A stretch of DNA of 64,000 nucleotides from Nannocystis exedens (lineage in GTDB: Bacteria > Myxococcota_A > Polyangia > Polyangiales > Polyangiaceae). The translations under genes were made by a program, and so were the position numbers. The stretch spans positions 1 through 64,000 of the forward strand of contig CAMAVR010000006.1 in the NCBI GenBank assembly GCA_945861885.1. Reading direction: 5' to 3'. Positions 1-6,970 of this stretch are shown one piece after another. The notes beneath the pieces are model-generated. The model was not told the origin of the DNA and ran no database searches. It worked only from the letters and a program-made list of their open reading frames with translations. Every line of letters starts with the position of its first letter. The stretch's first letter is position 1.

Positions 1-106
1 CGCTTCAAAATCCATTCGCGAGCCGTGGGAAAACTTTTCGGTGACGATTTTGACCGAACCTATCTGTCGGCCCTTAAAAATACTCCCGCCCTTCCGCCCT
101 CCCTGT

Positions 107-1270
107 TCAAATTCTGCGGCTTTTTTGATTTCTTAAACAGACCCTAGCATCAAGGGCAATATCGAACGTTGATGGACTCATCGCCAAGCACTGCCCGACC
201 TGTTTGGTCGCGTTTTTGTCGGTGGCCGGGCCCCACGTGGCGATGCAAAAGTCGTGAGCTGCGCAGTTGACTGCAAGGGACGCCGGAGCGCTCGGTGGCG
301 GCGTTTCGACGCGCGGGCAGTCGGCGTATGCCGGCAGCGTGAAGTCGGCTCCGGCCTTAACAAGCTCAGCTTCCACGCCGGCGATGACTGCGATCTCTTC
401 GAGCTCGGCTTGAACGTTGCCGGTTGATGCCGTCTTCTGCTCTGGAACGCCGTAGTCGATTGCAAGCGTGCTATTTTCCTGGTTAATTACGATCGTCCCC
501 GCGCCCGGATAGCATTGAGAATCCTGTTTTACGACGTCCGAAAAAGCGATGCCAGGCCCCTCGCCGGCGGCCGTTGTCGCCTCACCCGACAGCGCGAACG
601 AATCGCCGGTGACCGCTAGAATCGACATGTCGAGCGTCATCGCATCGTCGCCGGCTTTTAGATCTTGGCTTGTGACTGCGTAGTAGTGTTCGAGATCGTC
701 TGTCGTGAATGTGACCTTGCCGTTAATGATGATGCTGTCGGCGGTTGTAATGTTTGTCATCTGCAGCAACACAGAGACAATATTTGACCCTGCCGCATCC
801 GCATTCGGTGTTGTTGAGACGGTCACTGTTAATGTCCCGGCGGAGATGAGCGTGCCGAGAGTTATCCCCGCTTTTATGACCTCTTCTCGCGTGATGAGCG
901 ACGCATCTTTTTCGACCAAGTGCGGCGGAATGCCGCTCGTAAAAAGTGGGCAGGAGTCAACAAACTTGATCGTGATAGAGTTGGTTGCTTCGTCGAGCTC
1001 TGGCTTCGACGTGCACTCGATCGCGTTTGCGATCATGTTGGGATAAATGAGTCGCGCGTTGTCAAGCGCGGAGCCGGTGAGCACAAGAGTTGGGTCGAAC
1101 TTGAATGCGCTGTCGGCGAGCAACATCGTTTGCTGAATCGCCGAAATGTTCTGGCTCTGATGGGTGATCGCAGTGACCTGCCCCGCAGTCGGAAAGCTAC
1201 AACCGATCGCCAGCGCTGCCGCCGCTGCTCCGATCAGTGACGTAAAAATCGGCGATAAACGGCTCGTCAT
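107..1270 (-). CDS. Putative outer-envelope lipoprotein, function unknown
   Basis: The 387-residue product opens with a short basic segment, a hydrophobic stretch and a lipobox ending in Cys24 (LAIGC), so it should be exported and lipid-anchored. The rest is Thr/Ala/Val-rich with scattered cysteines, which suggests an extracytoplasmic beta-rich fold. No family was recognised. The ATG at 1270 is preceded by GAAGGGG, a good ribosome-binding site. It lies upstream of no obvious partner; the next gene on the same strand (1355-1753) is another small lipoprotein, transcribed toward it, so the two may be co-expressed. Bases 1-106 downstream of its stop show nothing recognisable. Confidence 0.6.
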   Translation of the reverse strand: MTSRLSPIFTSLIGAAAAALAIGCSFPTAGQVTAITHQSQNISAIQQTMLLADSAFKFDPTLVLTGSALDNARLIYPNMIANAIECTSKPELDEATNSITIKFVDSCPLFTSGIPPHLVEKDASLITREEVIKAGITLGTLISAGTLTVTVSTTPNADAAGSNIVSVLLQMTNITTADSIIINGKVTFTTDDLEHYYAVTSQDLKAGDDAMTLDMSILAVTGDSFALSGEATTAAGEGPGIAFSDVVKQDSQCYPGAGTIVINQENSTLAIDYGVPEQKTASTGNVQAELEEIAVIAGVEAELVKAGADFTLPAYADCPRVETPPPSAPASLAVNCAAHDFCIATWGPATDKNATKQVGQCLAMSPSTFDIALDARVCLRNQKSRRI

Positions 1271-1354
1271 GAGTAGGCCCCTTCGTCGGTGTCGCGCGTA
1301 TCCGCAGCTTACACATTCTGCAGATTTTACGGCCGACTGACCGACAAAAGAAGG

Positions 1355-1753
1355 CTACGGCGGGGGTGCCGCTGCATCTGGTAGAGCTGGCGCTGACGCA
1401 TCTTGTTGTGGCGACGGAATCAGCCAGGCGCACTTCGGGCTCAACTCAGGATGTTGAACAATCGCGCAATCACCGCTGTTTATTGCAGAAACGCACGCTT
1501 CGACCTGCTCGGGTAGCGGCTCGACGGACGTTGTCAGGCCGTGAAGGCAGGCGTCATGATAATAGCGCACGCACGAATCGACCGCGTTTCCAGCCGGTCT
1601 AGGAATTGAGAGCTGAATGCCTGGGCAGGCCTCTGCGGCGCGGCACCTCGACTCCTCAATCTGGCGGCATGTGTCGATACCGAGCGCCGCGGTGCTGCAA
1701 GCGGCGCCAGCGACAACGAAAACAACAGACCAAAAAAGTAGTGCTCGCTTCAT
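1355..1753 (-). CDS. Small cysteine-rich putative lipoprotein
   Basis: About 132 residues from the ATG at 1753; an in-frame ATG six codons upstream (1771) is also possible. The N-terminus is basic, then hydrophobic, ending at a lipobox-like GAAC. The mature part has eight or so cysteines in a short domain, likely forming disulfides in the periplasm or on the surface, and ends in an Ala/Pro-rich tail. No family was recognised. It is divergent from the nucleotidyltransferase at 1890 and in line with the lipoprotein at 107-1270. Confidence 0.55.
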   Translation of the reverse strand: MKRALLFWSVVFVVAGAACSTAALGIDTCRQIEESRCRAAEACPGIQLSIPRPAGNAVDSCVRYYHDACLHGLTTSVEPLPEQVEACVSAINSGDCAIVQHPELSPKCAWLIPSPQQDASAPALPDAAAPPP

Positions 1754-1889
1754 GACCTGTGAATACCGCATGAAGGGCGACGTACTACGTACGACATCGA
1801 AATCACAACTTTCCGTCGGCGCTTAACCGATCGACATTTGCGCGCCCGCTCTTGACCTGGAGGCAACTTCGTCATCTCCATCGTCGCTT

Positions 1890-2783
1890 ATGATCGCTGC
1901 GCTTGTTCTCGCCGCGGGGCACGGCACACGCCTCCGCCCACTTACCGATGACACCCCAAAGCCGCTTTTGTGGGTAGGTGATGGCCCGCTTCTTTCGCAT
2001 ATTATTAGGGCTATAGCACCGCTAAACCCTCGTCGCATTGTCGTTAATGCGCATCACTGCGCGCATGAAATAGCTGCATATCTTGATGCGCATTCGCTGG
2101 CGCCGACGCTCTCACATGAAGTCGAACTGCTCGGCACAGGAGGCGCGTTAAATTTCGCCGCAAGCTCGCTCGGTCAAGGTGATGTTCTCGTGTGGAACGG
2201 CGATATCCTTGGTGAGATCGACGCCGCGTCGCTCGTGCGCGCGCATCAAAACGATCCCAATGCTCCGGCGGCGACGCTCGCCATAAGTCGGCGTCGTTTG
2301 GGTGAGGGTAATGTCGGTGTCGGGCGTGACCGACGCATCGTGCGTCTTCGCGAAGAGACATTCGGGTCCGGTGAGCAGAGCGGCGGCGACTTCGTTGCGG
2401 TGTCGGTTGTAGGTAACGAGGCGCGCGCGCTCGCGCCCGAGCGAGGCTGCATGGTCGGCGACGTGTATATGCCTGCACTCCGAAATCACTTTATTTTATC
2501 GGCATTTGAAGTGCGCGGCCCTTGGTTTGACATCGGCTCGATTCGATCGTTCGCCGACGCAAACGCCTGGTGGCTCACCAAAAATGGAGTCGATGCGTAC
2601 GTCTCGCCAAAGGCAACAATCGGCGATCGCGTGACGGTTAAAGGGGCGGTGATCGCAGACGGCGCAATTGTCAATGGGTGGGGAGAGGTGCGATGTTCGG
2701 TCATTCTGCCAGAAGCACAAGTAGTTGCGCCTATTTACAATTGCGTCGCTCTTCGAAATGGAATGCAAATCGAATTTGTTTAA
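1890..2783 (+). CDS. Sugar-1-phosphate nucleotidyltransferase (NDP-sugar pyrophosphorylase family)
   Basis: The N-terminus carries the family signature [13 protein letters not shown] followed by PKPLL, the nucleotide/pyrophosphate-binding loop. A GTGGAL segment and an NGDI metal-binding motif follow near residues 85-110. After about residue 230 short turns with I/V-G-D repeats suggest a brief left-handed beta-helix tail. Length (297 residues) fits the MurU/ManC-like single-domain group. These enzymes join an NTP and a sugar-1-phosphate to give an NDP-sugar in the cytoplasm. The exact sugar cannot be read from sequence; MurNAc-1-P, Man-1-P and Glc-1-P are all possible. It is not adjacent to the main glycan locus, so it could serve recycling or general metabolism. 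Confidence 0.8.
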   Translation: MIAALVLAAGHGTRLRPLTDDTPKPLLWVGDGPLLSHIIRAIAPLNPRRIVVNAHHCAHEIAAYLDAHSLAPTLSHEVELLGTGGALNFAASSLGQGDVLVWNGDILGEIDAASLVRAHQNDPNAPAATLAISRRRLGEGNVGVGRDRRIVRLREETFGSGEQSGGDFVAVSVVGNEARALAPERGCMVGDVYMPALRNHFILSAFEVRGPWFDIGSIRSFADANAWWLTKNGVDAYVSPKATIGDRVTVKGAVIADGAIVNGWGEVRCSVILPEAQVVAPIYNCVALRNGMQIEFV

Positions 2784-2868
2784 GAAAACGTTTGGTGTTT
2801 CCCCTGGAGTTATGTGTATTCACCAAGTCGATGTCGGTTTATGGAAGCGCAACGGTAAGGGGGGGTTG

Positions 2869-4098
2869 ATGTCGGGAATGAGCGAAAGTTGCAGCGTTTG
2901 TGGGGGCGCATTCGAGGTTCAGTTTCGGTACCAGATGGAAGAAAAAGACGGCGGTTTCCTCTTTTTCTGCTCGCAAGCGTGTCAGTCAAAAAGTGTGCGC
3001 GGAGAACATACCGGCGGGGTGACATGCTCCGCATGCGCAAAGAGATTTGTTGTTGAACTGGTGTCGCAAGTCGTGCGCGTGCGTGGTGAGCGCGTCTACG
3101 CATGCTCCGAATCGTGTCGCGTGCAAGTGCTCGCCGAGGCGGGTGGAGCGCCGCTAAGCGCATTCGTGACGCCGGAGCAGATGCAAGCGCCAGTGCCGCC
3201 ACCGGCGCCATCGCAGACGCGTTTGCCATCGACGAAGACGCCGTCGGCGCTCACGCCGCAGCGCCCGTTTGCAGGGCCGCGACGTCTCGCGATTTTTAAT
3301 CACAAAGGCGGGACAGGGAAGACGACGACATCGGTGAGCGTTGCGGCGGGGCTCGCGTCGCGCGGCTTTCGCGTGCTGCTTGTCGACACCGACTCGCAAG
3401 GCAATGTTGGCGTCTCGCTCGGCGTGAAGAGTGAGCGGTCGCTGTATCACGTGCTTGTCATGGGGCTTCGTCCGGCCGACGCGGCGGTGACGATCAGACC
3501 GAACCTCGATGTCATCGTGTCGAATGAAACGCTCGCCGCGGCCGAACTCTATCTCGCCGGTCGGCAGAATCGCGATCGCGTTTTGCGGGAGCGTCTGCTC
3601 TCGGTGGTCGATAGCTACGATGTTGTTGTTCTCGACTGCTCACCCTCGCTCTCGCTGATGAATCAGAACGCGCTCGTGTTCGCAGACGGCATTCTCGTGC
3701 CGGTCGCGTGCGACTTCTTGTCGCTTGTCGGAGTTAGGCAGGTGATCAAGACGGTCAAAAATGTCAACACGCTTTTGCATCATCCAGTGCATATATTCGG
3801 TGTTTTGCCAACATTTTATGACGGTCGTGCTCGCTTGTGCCGCGACGCAGTCGAGACGTTGAAGTCGCACTTTGCTGAAAAATGTCTTCCGCCGATTCGG
3901 TCGACGATTCGCATCAAAGAGGCGCCGGCTCAAGGGCGAACAATCTACGAATACGCACCCGACTCGCACGCTTGCGAAGATTACCAGCGCCTTGTTGAGC
4001 TCATCATTGGGGGGCCAGCCGCGCTGCGTGAGCGAGTATCGGTTGATGACGAGCGTGGTGGGCAAGTCGACGCGCAGCTGAGTGCAGCGCTTGCGTGA
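2869..4098 (+). CDS. ParA-family ATPase with two N-terminal zinc-finger modules
   Basis: Start chosen at ATG 2869, 3 bases after an AAGGGGGGG site; the frame is open further upstream but that overlaps the previous gene. Residues 8-38 and 53-83 are two similar CxxC-x(22)-CxxxC modules with FCS/ACS before the last Cys pair, like MYM/TRASH-type zinc fingers. A Pro/Ala linker follows, then a ParA domain with the deviant Walker A KGGTGKT at about 146-152, DTDSQGN at 173-179 and VVLDCSPS. ParA ATPases position DNA or protein cargo on the nucleoid. Its neighbour at 4169 is a ribbon-helix-helix-like protein in the same direction, a plausible DNA-binding or regulatory partner. No ParB gene or parS site was noticed. 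Confidence 0.8.
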   Translation: MSGMSESCSVCGGAFEVQFRYQMEEKDGGFLFFCSQACQSKSVRGEHTGGVTCSACAKRFVVELVSQVVRVRGERVYACSESCRVQVLAEAGGAPLSAFVTPEQMQAPVPPPAPSQTRLPSTKTPSALTPQRPFAGPRRLAIFNHKGGTGKTTTSVSVAAGLASRGFRVLLVDTDSQGNVGVSLGVKSERSLYHVLVMGLRPADAAVTIRPNLDVIVSNETLAAAELYLAGRQNRDRVLRERLLSVVDSYDVVVLDCSPSLSLMNQNALVFADGILVPVACDFLSLVGVRQVIKTVKNVNTLLHHPVHIFGVLPTFYDGRARLCRDAVETLKSHFAEKCLPPIRSTIRIKEAPAQGRTIYEYAPDSHACEDYQRLVELIIGGPAALRERVSVDDERGGQVDAQLSAALA

Positions 4099-4168
4099 AG
4101 CCTTGCGTGAAAGAGAGATTAGCGTGAATCATCCAGTAATTGAACGGCAAAAATTGAAGGAGGGATTG

Positions 4169-4513
4169 ATGGAGGCTCGTGATGTGCATGACAACGGCGG
4201 GACAGCAGTGCGCGGGGTCGACTCGGACGATGTTCAGGGGGTGATGACGGGCGCTTTCTACAATCGAGTTAACGGCGCGTTGGCAGAAGAAGTTGTGCCT
4301 CCACCGCCGATGTCCGATCTATCGGTGAGAGATTCAGGCAAGCCGACGCACTACAAGGTGATTTGCATCTCGATGTACACGCGAGATCTGAAGCGCCTCG
4401 ACGGGCTCGTGGATGAGCTCAAAGGGCGGGGGATGACAAAAGCAAATCGAAGCGCGCTCATTCGTGCCGCGCTCGATCAGCTCGATCTTGATAAAGTGCA
4501 GCGAGGGATCTAA
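4169..4513 (+). CDS. Small ribbon-helix-helix-like protein, likely partner of the upstream ParA
   Basis: The ATG at 4169 has a very strong site (GAAGGAGGGA) just upstream, so it is preferred over an earlier in-frame start that overlaps the ParA gene. The 114-residue product has a disordered acidic N-terminal half. Its C-terminal half reads YKVICISMYTRDLKRLD then NRSALIRAALDQL, the strand plus two-helix pattern of MetJ/Arc/CopG-type DNA-binding proteins. Such proteins often accompany ParA-like ATPases as DNA-binding partners or autoregulators. The close spacing suggests co-transcription with the ParA gene. The RHH call rests on pattern only. Confidence 0.6.
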   Translation: MEARDVHDNGGTAVRGVDSDDVQGVMTGAFYNRVNGALAEEVVPPPPMSDLSVRDSGKPTHYKVICISMYTRDLKRLDGLVDELKGRGMTKANRSALIRAALDQLDLDKVQRGI

Positions 4514-4525
4514 TCGTGCTTGCGC

Positions 4526-5488
4526 ATGCGTGTGAGCAATCGACTTGGTGCGGGGCTGATTTGTTGTGTGATCGTGCCGCTCGCTTTGTCGCAAGTCACG
4601 TGTGCCATTGGCGCGAGCGATTCAATCGATAATAGCGGTGGCGCGGGGCCGAATGAGCGCCCCGCAACGCACGCACCAAACAGCGCGAATGGCGCAAGCG
4701 ACGATCGCAATCGAACAGAATCACCAGAAGGCGGCTCCGGGGGGGCGGCGCCTGTCAATGGTGCAGATGACGACAACCACGATGCTGAAGCGCCTGCGGC
4801 CGATGCCGAAGCGCCCGCGGCCGATGCCGAACCAGTTGTGCCGGTTCCTGATGCCGGTGACGATGCGGATGATAGCGGCGCCACAGTCGTGGAGCCCAGC
4901 GATCCTGAACCACCACCACCAATGCCGGTTGATGCCGGAGATACCGTTGGTCCAGGAGCGGCGTCGCATCCGGTCGCCGATTGCCTACGAATTTCTGGCT
5001 ACCTCGAAGGGGGCCGCAACGTAAAAGCGCTGGCGATCTTTAACTGCGGCGAAAAAGCGGTAGAGATGGCGAACTACGGGTTGTGCCTAGAGACAAACTC
5101 GGCGACCGACTGTTCGGTTATCGGAGTGTTCGAAGGGGTGGTCACCAAAGGAGATGTCCTCGTGATTGTCGGTCCTGACTATCCGCTTCCGACAACGCAT
5201 TTGAAGAGCCCTCTCGCAAATTTTACCGGCGACGATCGAATTGCGCTGTTTCGCGATGTCAATGGCGACAAAAGTCTGACACGCGGAGTCGACGAGATCA
5301 TCGATTCGATCGGGACGTTAGGCGTGCGCCCAACGCCATCAGCGTGGGCACGGATGGGGCTCCGCCGAAAGAACTGCACGCCGTTTCTCGGTGTCGGTCC
5401 GTTCGATTATCGCAACTACTACGAGCGGTATCCCGCTACAGACACGACGCAAATCGCTTTGGCGCCGCAGATTCAGTGCCCGAGATAA
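4526..5488 (+). CDS. Exported protein with low-complexity linker and lamin-tail-like domain
   Basis: About 320 residues from ATG 4526 (a TTG lies two codons upstream). A hydrophobic signal segment ends near Cys24-26; the lipobox is not canonical, so secreted rather than lipidated remains possible. Residues about 30-150 are D/A/P/G-rich with a tandem repeat and no predicted fold. The C-terminal part (about 155-280) shows the lamin-tail domain pattern: KALAIFNCGEKAVEMANYGL, then GDVLVIVG, then GDDRIALFRDVNGD and IIDSIGTLG. Such Ig-like domains occur in secreted bacterial proteins, where they are thought to bind surfaces or ligands. The 3' end overlaps the convergent rlu gene by 16 bp. Confidence 0.6.
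   Translation: MRVSNRLGAGLICCVIVPLALSQVTCAIGASDSIDNSGGAGPNERPATHAPNSANGASDDRNRTESPEGGSGGAAPVNGADDDNHDAEAPAADAEAPAADAEPVVPVPDAGDDADDSGATVVEPSDPEPPPPMPVDAGDTVGPGAASHPVADCLRISGYLEGGRNVKALAIFNCGEKAVEMANYGLCLETNSATDCSVIGVFEGVVTKGDVLVIVGPDYPLPTTHLKSPLANFTGDDRIALFRDVNGDKSLTRGVDEIIDSIGTLGVRPTPSAWARMGLRRKNCTPFLGVGPFDYRNYYERYPATDTTQIALAPQIQCPR
4781..4831 (+). repeat. 21-bp in-frame tandem repeat encoding DAEAPAA units
   Basis: Two complete 21-bp units (4781-4801 and 4802-4822) differ at two third-position bases, and a partial third unit follows to 4831. Each unit encodes DAEAPAA inside the low-complexity linker of the exported lamin-tail-like protein. The repeat preserves frame and could vary linker length by slippage. 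Confidence 0.7.
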
Positions 5489-6495
5489 GACCAGAATTCT
5501 TCTAAATCGCGCGGCATTGGCGCAATAATATCGAGAGGCCGCGACGTGATTGGATGCGGAAGCGAGAGGCGGTGCGCGTGAAGCGCATGGCGCGGCAATT
5601 CAAGTTCGGCAAAATCTTCGTCGGTTAAAAGGTTGTCGACGCCGCGCGCGAACCGCGTGTCGTCGTGGCCATAAAGTTTGTCGCCGACGATAGGCGTATC
5701 GACCGATGCGAGGTGAGCCCGAATTTGATGTTGACGTCCGGTTTCGAGGTAGCAGCGCACGAGCGCATAGGCGCCCCGCGCTCCGTGGCGAACCGCATCG
5801 ACTTCAAATTCGGTCGCGGCGTACATCCCGAAGCCTTCTTCGGCGATTCGCATTTTTACGTTTGTCGCGTGCGTTGGGTCGAGCTCGAGCGGTTTTTCAA
5901 CGCGAAAGCGTCGTTCGCGGCTCTGCCCCGGGTCGCCCCATGTGATTGCGGCGTACTCTTTTTCGATCGCGTCGCGCTCAAAAAATTGCTGTTTGAGCGC
6001 GCGATCGCACCGAAGCGACTTCGTGACGAGCAGCACACCGCTGGTTTCGCGGTCGAGCCGGTGGCCGAGCGAAAGCCACTGATCGGGGCGCTCCGATTGG
6101 AGAATCTTGATCAGCGTGTTCGTGTGGTACCGCGCCGTCGGGTGAACGGGCAGCCCTGACGGTTTATCGACCGCTAGAAGATGCTCATCTTCGAACAAGA
6201 CTGTTATGTCGGTCGGCACTTCAACTTCGTCCCAGGGGGCGCGCCAGAGGGCAATAAGTTGATGGGACGCGACCCGCGTACTCACCCGAAGAGGCCGCCC
6301 TTCGGCGTTATACCCGCTCGTTCGAATGATCGCTTGCGTCCGCGTGCGACTCGAACGACGAAATTCCCCCTGCAAAAACACATCAACCCGCTGCCCCGCA
6401 GCCTCAGGGGGGACGCGAAACACCGACAAAATAGCCGCTTCATCGACGCCTTCGGGCCGAGCGACAGAAACTTCGTTGGAGCGAATGCGGGTCAT
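5473..6495 (-). CDS. RluA-family 23S rRNA/tRNA pseudouridine synthase
   Basis: The catalytic motif HRLDRETSGVLLV places the nucleophilic aspartate at about residue 148, with HLLAVDKPSGLPVHPT before it and the RLETGRQHQIRAHL-type segment (here LETGRQHQIRAHL) after it, all in RluA/RluC/RluD order. The N-terminal 90 residues resemble an S4-like RNA-binding region. The family isomerises specific uridines in rRNA or tRNA; which site this one modifies cannot be read. The length of 340 residues is normal. It converges with the lamin-tail gene and is followed upstream by the 6.5-7.0 kb scar. Confidence 0.9.
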   Translation of the reverse strand: MTRIRSNEVSVARPEGVDEAAILSVFRVPPEAAGQRVDVFLQGEFRRSSRTRTQAIIRTSGYNAEGRPLRVSTRVASHQLIALWRAPWDEVEVPTDITVLFEDEHLLAVDKPSGLPVHPTARYHTNTLIKILQSERPDQWLSLGHRLDRETSGVLLVTKSLRCDRALKQQFFERDAIEKEYAAITWGDPGQSRERRFRVEKPLELDPTHATNVKMRIAEEGFGMYAATEFEVDAVRHGARGAYALVRCYLETGRQHQIRAHLASVDTPIVGDKLYGHDDTRFARGVDNLLTDEDFAELELPRHALHAHRLSLPHPITSRPLDIIAPMPRDLEEFWSYLGH

Positions 6496-6600
6496 AAAGG
6501 TTTACGGGCTTACAACAATGAGGGGTGCGGGGGCGATTGGCAACTCCGCGTCCGCTTGACAAACAATGCCGATTCAACGCGCACAGAGGCCAAACTTACG

Positions 6601-6840
6601 TCGTCCGCGGTTGAAGAAGCCGCTCCGACGTACTTTCCGACGCTCGATGGGCTGCGATTTGTCCCGTTTTTCCACTTTTCTATTCACCACTACAAGGTCA
6701 GCGGCGCACCCAGCAAGCTGACTGGGCGCATCTCAGTCCCGCGTTTTTTTATCAGGCGCTCGCTCCGAATTTGGCCGCTCTACTTCTTCTTCGTGGTCGG
6801 CATATACGCAGTCTGCGTCGCGAAGTACGGCTTGCACTAG
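6601..6840 (+). pseudogene. Remnant of an acyltransferase-3 (OafA-type) gene with internal deletion
   Basis: The translation from about 6631 gives YFPTLDGLRFV, the opening signature of membrane O-acyltransferases of the acyltransferase-3 family, and a little later RISVPRFFIRRSLRIWPLYFFF, the conserved segment normally about 45 residues further on. The loop that usually contains the FFVLSGFLI-type helix between them is absent, and the frame stops at 6838-6840 after only two motifs of a protein that is normally 350-650 residues. No convincing start codon precedes it. It is therefore a deleted, 3'-truncated relic. Intact relatives acylate O-antigen or peptidoglycan sugars, which fits the adjacent glycan locus. 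Confidence 0.75.
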
Positions 6841-6911
6841 GTATCGACGAATCAGGTGAGCCGTCGAAGACGGCACGTTCCGAAAACGGCGCCGATGCAT
6901 CGTGCGCGTAA
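6841..6911 (-). pseudogene. 71-bp fragment homologous to the fcl-like gene at 9700-10668
   Basis: Bases 6841-6911 match 10260-10330 in the same orientation with three mismatches (6842, 6857, 6872). The matched region is codons about 113-136 of the fcl-like gene. All three mismatches fall at third codon positions; two are silent and the edge one is Met to Ile. This suggests a relic of a second fcl allele rather than a recent copying error. It abuts the end of the acyltransferase remnant, so 6840/6841 is a probable rearrangement junction. Bases 6496-6600 and 6912-6970 around the two remnants hold nothing recognisable except a run of seven A from 6910. Confidence 0.75.
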
Positions 6912-6970
6912 AAAAATTATTTCGCTACGACCCCGTCGGGGCGTCTTGAGACCATCGGCTCGTACCGAGA

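Noticed and set aside
2725..2868. Longer N-terminus for the ParA protein
   Set aside because: It overlaps the nucleotidyltransferase gene, has no family signal, and the ATG at 2869 has a clear ribosome-binding site.
5665..6159. A 164-codon plus-strand frame
   Set aside because: It is antisense to the RluA-family gene, which has a full catalytic motif.
6912..6970. Hairpin CCCCG/CGGGG downstream of the protease gene as a terminator
   Set aside because: The stem is only about four pairs and the T-run lies more than ten bases away, so it does not fit an intrinsic terminator.
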